Assembly: GCF_008642315.1 (NCBI RefSeq)
Contig: NZ_CP029192.1
Location: forward strand, 3,038,001 to 3,102,000
Length of the DNA stretch: 64,000 bases
Reading direction: 5' to 3'
Source: Streptomyces venezuelae
GTDB taxonomy: Bacteria; Actinomycetota; Actinomycetes; Streptomycetales; Streptomycetaceae
Shown here piece by piece: positions 59,970 through 64,000 of this stretch; the stretch's first letter is position 1; every line of letters starts with the position of its first letter. A model generated the notes under the pieces. The model was not told where the DNA came from. It saw nothing but the letters and a program-made list of their open reading frames with translations, and did no database searches. The position numbers and the translations under genes are program-made.

Positions 59970-61612
59970 CCACACTCGCATCGGGCGGCGTCAACGGCGT
60001 CGCGCTCGGCGTCTTCATCTTCTTCTTCCTCGCCGTCACCGTCATGGGCTTCCTCGCGGCCCGCTGGCGCAAGGCCGAGAACGAGCAGAGCCTCGACGAA
60101 TGGGGGCTCGGCGGCCGCTCGTTCGGCACCTGGGTCACCTGGTTCCTGCTCGGCGGCGACCTGTACACCGCCTACACGTTCGTGGCCGTCCCCGCGGCGA
60201 TCTACGCGGCGGGCGCGGCCGGCTTCTTCGCCGTGCCGTACACGATCCTCGTCTACCCGCTGATCTTCACCTTCCTGCCGCGCCTGTGGTCGGTCTCGCA
60301 CAAGCACGGCTATGTGACCACCTCGGACTTCGTGCGCGGACGCTTCGGCTCCAAGGGGCTGTCGCTGGCGGTCGCCGTCACCGGCATCCTCGCCACGATG
60401 CCGTACATCGCGCTCCAACTGGTCGGCATCCAGGCGGTCCTCGACGTCATGGGGATCGGCGGCGGCCCGGACACCAACTGGTTCATCAAGGACCTGCCGC
60501 TCCTGATCGCCTTCGCGGTGCTCGCCGCGTACACCTACTCGTCGGGGCTGCGCGCGCCCGCGCTGATCGCGTTCGTGAAGGACGGTCTGATCTACCTCGT
60601 CATCGCCGTCGCGATCATCTACATCCCGATCAAGCTCGGCGGATTCGACGAGATCTTCTCGGCGGCGAACGAGAAGTTCTCCGCGGCGAACGAGGCGGCG
60701 GGCAAGCCCGTCGCCGGCCTCGCACCCGGCGAGGCCGGGCAGTGGACCTACGCCACGCTCGCGCTCGGCTCCGCCCTCGCGCTGTTCATGTACCCGCACT
60801 CGATCACGGCGACGCTCTCCTCCAAGAGCCGCAACGTGATCCGCCGCAACACCACGATCCTGCCCCTCTACTCGCTGATGCTGGGGCTGCTCGCGCTGCT
60901 CGGCTTCATGGCGATCGCGGCCGGGGTCAAGGTCGAGAACGGCCAGCTGGCCATCCCCCAGCTGTTCGAGGACATGTTCCCCGACTGGTTCACCGGCGTC
61001 GCCTTCGCCGCCATCGGCATCGGCGCGCTCGTGCCCGCGGCGATCATGTCGATCGCGGCCGCGAACCTCTTCACGAGGAACATCTACAAGGACTTCATCA
61101 AGCCGGACGCGACACCCGCGCAGGAGACCAGGATCTCCAAGCTGGTCTCGCTCCTGGTGAAGGTGGGTGCGCTCGCGTTCGTCCTGACCATGGACAAGAC
61201 GGTCGCGATCAACTTCCAGCTCCTCGGCGGCATCTGGATCCTGCAGACGATGCCCGCCCTGGTCGGCGGCCTGTTCACGCGGTGGTTCCACCGCTGGGCG
61301 CTGCTCGCGGGCTGGGCGGTCGGCATGGTCTACGGAACGGTCGCCGCGTACGGCGTCGCGTCGCCGACGCAGAAGCACTTCGGCGGCTCGTCCGACGAGA
61401 TCCCCGGCATCGGCGAGATCGGCTACATCGGCCTCACCGCGTTCGTCCTGAACGTCGTCGTGACCGTGGTCATGACCTTCGTCCTGAAGGCGCTGAAGGC
61501 CCCCGAGGGCATCGACGAGACGTCTCCGGAGGACTACACGGCGGACGCCGGCGACCCCGGTGTCATCGAGGAACTGCCGCCGGCCACGGCGGGGGCGCCG
61601 GGCGGGCACTGA
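59966..61612 (+). CDS. mctP: Monocarboxylate uptake symporter MctP (SSS family)
   Basis: Sodium/solute symporter of 548 residues with 13 or so helices. The N-terminus AARWRKAENEQSLDEWGLGGRSFGTWVTWFLLGGDLYTAYTF is characteristic of MctP, which takes up lactate, pyruvate, acetate and alanine in rhizobia. ATGILATMPYIALQLVGIQAV-like and AIGIGALVPAAIMSIAAANLFTRN segments are the SSS core. The GTG at 59966 overlaps the DUF3311 stop. A strong terminator follows 22 bases after the stop. The substrate is inferred from family knowledge. Confidence 0.9.
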   Translation: MTTLASGGVNGVALGVFIFFFLAVTVMGFLAARWRKAENEQSLDEWGLGGRSFGTWVTWFLLGGDLYTAYTFVAVPAAIYAAGAAGFFAVPYTILVYPLIFTFLPRLWSVSHKHGYVTTSDFVRGRFGSKGLSLAVAVTGILATMPYIALQLVGIQAVLDVMGIGGGPDTNWFIKDLPLLIAFAVLAAYTYSSGLRAPALIAFVKDGLIYLVIAVAIIYIPIKLGGFDEIFSAANEKFSAANEAAGKPVAGLAPGEAGQWTYATLALGSALALFMYPHSITATLSSKSRNVIRRNTTILPLYSLMLGLLALLGFMAIAAGVKVENGQLAIPQLFEDMFPDWFTGVAFAAIGIGALVPAAIMSIAAANLFTRNIYKDFIKPDATPAQETRISKLVSLLVKVGALAFVLTMDKTVAINFQLLGGIWILQTMPALVGGLFTRWFHRWALLAGWAVGMVYGTVAAYGVASPTQKHFGGSSDEIPGIGEIGYIGLTAFVLNVVVTVVMTFVLKALKAPEGIDETSPEDYTADAGDPGVIEELPPATAGAPGGH

Positions 61613-61633
61613 CCCTTCCCTGCGTACGACGAG

Positions 61634-61661
61634 CGGGCCGCCGGAGGAATCCGGCGGCCCG
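61634..61661 (+). terminator. Terminator of the mctP unit
   Basis: CGGGCCGCCGGA-GGAA-TCCGGCGGCCCG, a perfect 12-bp stem followed by TTCTCGT. Confidence 0.85.
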
Positions 61662-61697
61662 TTCTCGTACTCCCCGACGCGAGAGACGACGCGAGAG

Positions 61698-61744
61698 ACA
61701 CAAGATATGGGGCTGCCACTCAGAGCCAGCACTAGATGTATGCT
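61698..61744 (+). promoter_or_regulatory. Paired NrdR boxes in the nrdA promoter region
   Basis: ACACAAGATATGGGGC (61698-61713) and GCACTAGATGTATGCT (61729-61744) both resemble the NrdR box (ACACWWWATMTWGTGT-like) and are exactly 31 bp apart, three helical turns, which is the spacing known for NrdR sites in front of ribonucleotide reductase genes. Confidence 0.75.
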
Positions 61745-61860
61745 CGTGCTCGCTGTCGCCGCAGGGGAATCCGGTGCAAGTCCGGAACTGTCCCGCAACG
61801 GTAGACGTGTACGCATTTGTCGTGCGCGGAGTCCGAAGACCTGCCGGCAGTGCACCCGTG
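61738..61860 (+). ncRNA. Cobalamin (B12) riboswitch upstream of nrdA
   Basis: The conserved cobalamin aptamer core is clear: GCAGGGGAATCCGGTGCAAG, TCCGGAACTGTCCCGCAACGG and the B12 box AGTCCGAAGACCTGCCGGCA at 61830-61849. A GC-rich expression platform (about 61860-61985) with complementary GCCCGGGTG blocks follows before the nrdA ribosome binding site. In streptomycetes a B12 riboswitch is known to repress the class I nrdAB operon when cobalamin allows the class II reductase to work. Confidence 0.95.
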
Positions 61861-61992
61861 CCGTCCGGCCCGGGTGCCGACCGTCCGGGCCTCGTGGAAT
61901 GGGCCGGTGGACGCGGTACGCCGCCCTGCCCGGGTGCGCCCGTGTGTGCCATCCCCTCCCCAGGCCCAGAGCCGAGCGAGGGAGAGCTCCAC

Positions 61993-64000
61993 GTGACCAT
62001 CGCGCCTGCCGAACCTGCGACAGCGCCGTCACCGCCGACCGCCGAGAGCACCGCGGGCACCGACGCGCCGGGGATCGCGCTGCTGCGCACCCTGACCGAC
62101 CTCACCGCCGATCTCCCCGACGCCGACCCCGGCCGGGTCGCCGCCGCCGCGCTGCGCGGCCGTTCGGCCCGGGCCGACGAGGCGGAGCTGCGGGAGCTCG
62201 CCACCGAGGCGGCCGCGGGGCTCATCTCGGAGGACCCGGAGTACTCCCGGCTCGCCGCCCGGCTGCTCACCCTCTCCATCGCCGCCGAGGCCGCCTCGCA
62301 GGGCGTGCGCTCCTTCACCGAGTCGATCGCCGTCGGCCACCGCGAAGGCCTGATCGCCGACCGCACCGCCGACTTCGTGGGCGCCCACGCGGCCCGCCTC
62401 GACGCGCTCGTGGACGCCGCGCTCGCCGACGGCGCCGACTTCCGCTTCGGCTACTTCGGCCTGCGCACCCTGCACAGCCGCTACCTGCTGCGCCACCCGA
62501 TCACGCGCCGGGTCATCGAGACCCCGCAGCACTTCATGCTGCGGGTGGCTTCCGGCCTGGCGGAGGACGGAAGCGCCCGCGCGCTCGACGAGGTCGCCGC
62601 GCTGTACGGCCTGATGAGCCGCCTGGACTACCTGCCGTCCTCGCCGACCCTCTTCAACTCGGGCACCCGCCACCCGCAGATGTCGTCCTGCTACCTCCTC
62701 GACTCCCCGCAGGACGAGCTCGACTCCATCTACGACCGCTACCACCAGGTCGCACGGCTCTCCAAGCACGCGGGCGGCATCGGACTCTCGTACTCCCGCA
62801 TCCGCTCCCGCGGCTCGCTGATCCGCGGCACGAACGGGCACTCCAACGGCATCGTGCCGTTCCTGAAGACGCTGGACGCCTCGGTCGCCGCCGTGAACCA
62901 GGGCGGCCGCCGCAAGGGCGCGGCCGCGGTCTACCTGGAGACCTGGCACTCCGACATCGAGGAGTTCCTGGAGCTGCGCGACAACACCGGTGAGGACGCG
63001 CGCCGCACGCACAACCTGAACCTGGCGCACTGGATCCCCGACGAGTTCATGCGCCGGGTCGCCGCCGACCAGGAATGGTCGCTGTTCTCGCCCTCCGACG
63101 TGCCCGAGCTCGTCGACCTGTGGGGCGAGGAGTTCGACGCCGCCTACCGCGAGGCCGAGGCCGCGGGGCTCGCGAAGAAGAAGATGTCGGCCCGGGACCT
63201 GTACGGCCGCATGATGCGCACCCTCGCGCAGACCGGCAACGGCTGGATGACCTTCAAGGACGCCGCCAACCGCACCGCCAACCAGACGGCGGAGCGCGGC
63301 CACACCGTCCACTCCTCCAACCTCTGCACGGAGATCCTGGAGGTGACGGACGACGGGGAGACCGCCGTCTGCAACCTCGGCTCGGTGAACCTCGGCGCGT
63401 TCGTCGAGAACGGCGACATCGACTGGGAGCGCCTGGACGAGACCGTGCGCACGGCCGTCACCTTCCTCGACCGCGTCGTCGACATCAACTTCTACCCGAC
63501 CGAGCAGGCCGGGCGCTCCAACGCCAAGTGGCGCCCGGTGGGCCTCGGCGCGATGGGCCTGCAGGACGTCTTCTTCCAGCTCAAGCTGGCCTTCGACTCC
63601 CCCGAGGCGCGCGCCCTCTCCACGCGCATCGCCGAGCGCATCATGCTCGCGTCGTACGAGGCCTCCGCCGACCTCGCCGAGCGCCACGGACCGCTCCCGG
63701 CCTGGGAGAAGACCCGTACCGCGCGTGGTGTGCTGCACCCCGACCACTACGGCGTCGAGCTGACGTGGCCGGAGCGCTGGGCGGCGCTGCGGGAGCGCAT
63801 CGCCGCGACCGGCATGCGCAACTCGCTGTTGCTCGCCATCGCGCCGACCGCGACCATCGCCTCCATCGCCGGTGTGTACGAGTGCATCGAGCCGCAGGTC
63901 TCCAACCTGTTCAAGCGCGAGACGCTGTCCGGCGAGTTCCTCCAGGTCAACGCCTACCTGGTGGACGAGCTGAAGCGGCTCGGTCTGTGGGACGCCAAGA
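61993..64000 (+). CDS. nrdA: Class I ribonucleoside-diphosphate reductase large subunit (3' end outside window)
   Basis: Reduces ribonucleotides to deoxyribonucleotides. About 669 residues are visible from the GTG at 61993 (GGAGAG upstream). The redox cysteines are Cys233 (PQMSSCYLLD) and Cys460 (TAVCNLGSVN); the radical site is Asn443-x-Cys445-x-Glu447 in SSNLCTEIL. The N-terminus begins with the helical RNR domain and I see no ATP-cone motif. The reading frame is open to the window end, so the C-terminal cysteines are not seen. Preceded by NrdR boxes and a B12 riboswitch. Confidence 0.95.
   Translation, partial: MTIAPAEPATAPSPPTAESTAGTDAPGIALLRTLTDLTADLPDADPGRVAAAALRGRSARADEAELRELATEAAAGLISEDPEYSRLAARLLTLSIAAEAASQGVRSFTESIAVGHREGLIADRTADFVGAHAARLDALVDAALADGADFRFGYFGLRTLHSRYLLRHPITRRVIETPQHFMLRVASGLAEDGSARALDEVAALYGLMSRLDYLPSSPTLFNSGTRHPQMSSCYLLDSPQDELDSIYDRYHQVARLSKHAGGIGLSYSRIRSRGSLIRGTNGHSNGIVPFLKTLDASVAAVNQGGRRKGAAAVYLETWHSDIEEFLELRDNTGEDARRTHNLNLAHWIPDEFMRRVAADQEWSLFSPSDVPELVDLWGEEFDAAYREAEAAGLAKKKMSARDLYGRMMRTLAQTGNGWMTFKDAANRTANQTAERGHTVHSSNLCTEILEVTDDGETAVCNLGSVNLGAFVENGDIDWERLDETVRTAVTFLDRVVDINFYPTEQAGRSNAKWRPVGLGAMGLQDVFFQLKLAFDSPEARALSTRIAERIMLASYEASADLAERHGPLPAWEKTRTARGVLHPDHYGVELTWPERWAALRERIAATGMRNSLLLAIAPTATIASIAGVYECIEPQVSNLFKRETLSGEFLQVNAYLVDELKRLGLWDAK

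Overview
The window reads as chromosomal DNA of a Streptomyces. GC is very high, GTG starts are common, and the markers are streptomycete: the fused alpha-ketoglutarate decarboxylase/dehydrogenase Kgd, nickel superoxide dismutase SodN with its maturation protease, a WhiB-like protein of the WblE type, a SigH-type stress sigma factor with its anti-sigma factor, and the DasR/DasABC chitosugar system with NagB. From memory (not checked) the gene order resembles the core region of S. coelicolor around SCO5285 (lon) down to SCO5226 (nrdA). I see no prophage, insertion sequence, CRISPR array, rRNA or tRNA.

Layout. 1-6 kb: the 5' part of lon (reverse) behind a HAIR-like HspR operator, a GNAT acetyltransferase, a rhomboid-like membrane protein, a spermidine-synthase-like methyltransferase and an OmpR-type two-component pair. 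6-16 kb: kgd, a small DUF6104 gene, a frameshifted remnant of an F420-dependent (LLM) oxidoreductase, a DUF4097/PadR pair, a quinone oxidoreductase and NAD(P)-malic enzyme. 16-21.7 kb: an amino-acid-type ABC importer, a methyltransferase, a CGNR protein and the divergent sodX/sodN pair. 21.7-30 kb: a NarL-type two-component pair whose regulator seems to start at ATC, a CPBP protease, a Tet(M)/OtrA-like ribosome-protection GTPase with a possible leader ORF, a SigJ-type sigma factor, an SDR enzyme and a 16-bp tandem repeat.

30-41 kb: a long run of reverse-strand genes ends (at its 5' side) in the most distinctive locus: a family 2B encapsulin shell gene with a cyclic-nucleotide-binding-like insertion, followed by a polyprenyl diphosphate synthase that is the expected cargo. 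No terpene cyclase or methyltransferase of the 2-methylisoborneol type is seen beside them. A rhomboid-like/LPG-synthase fusion is divergent from the shell gene. Then come an amidase, an ACC-deaminase-like PLP enzyme and a Na+/H+ antiporter.

41-64 kb: regulation and carbon supply. prsH-sigH lies behind a SigB-type promoter, followed by a lipid kinase, wblE and pdtaS. nagB, dasD, dasC, dasB, dasA and dasR form an aminosugar uptake and utilisation unit with DasR sites (dre) at nagB and dasA, and a further dre-like site upstream of pdtaS. Downstream are carbon-starvation/pyruvate-type and monocarboxylate transporters (cstA-ybdD and DUF3311-mctP). The window ends inside class I ribonucleotide reductase nrdA, preceded by paired NrdR boxes and a cobalamin riboswitch.
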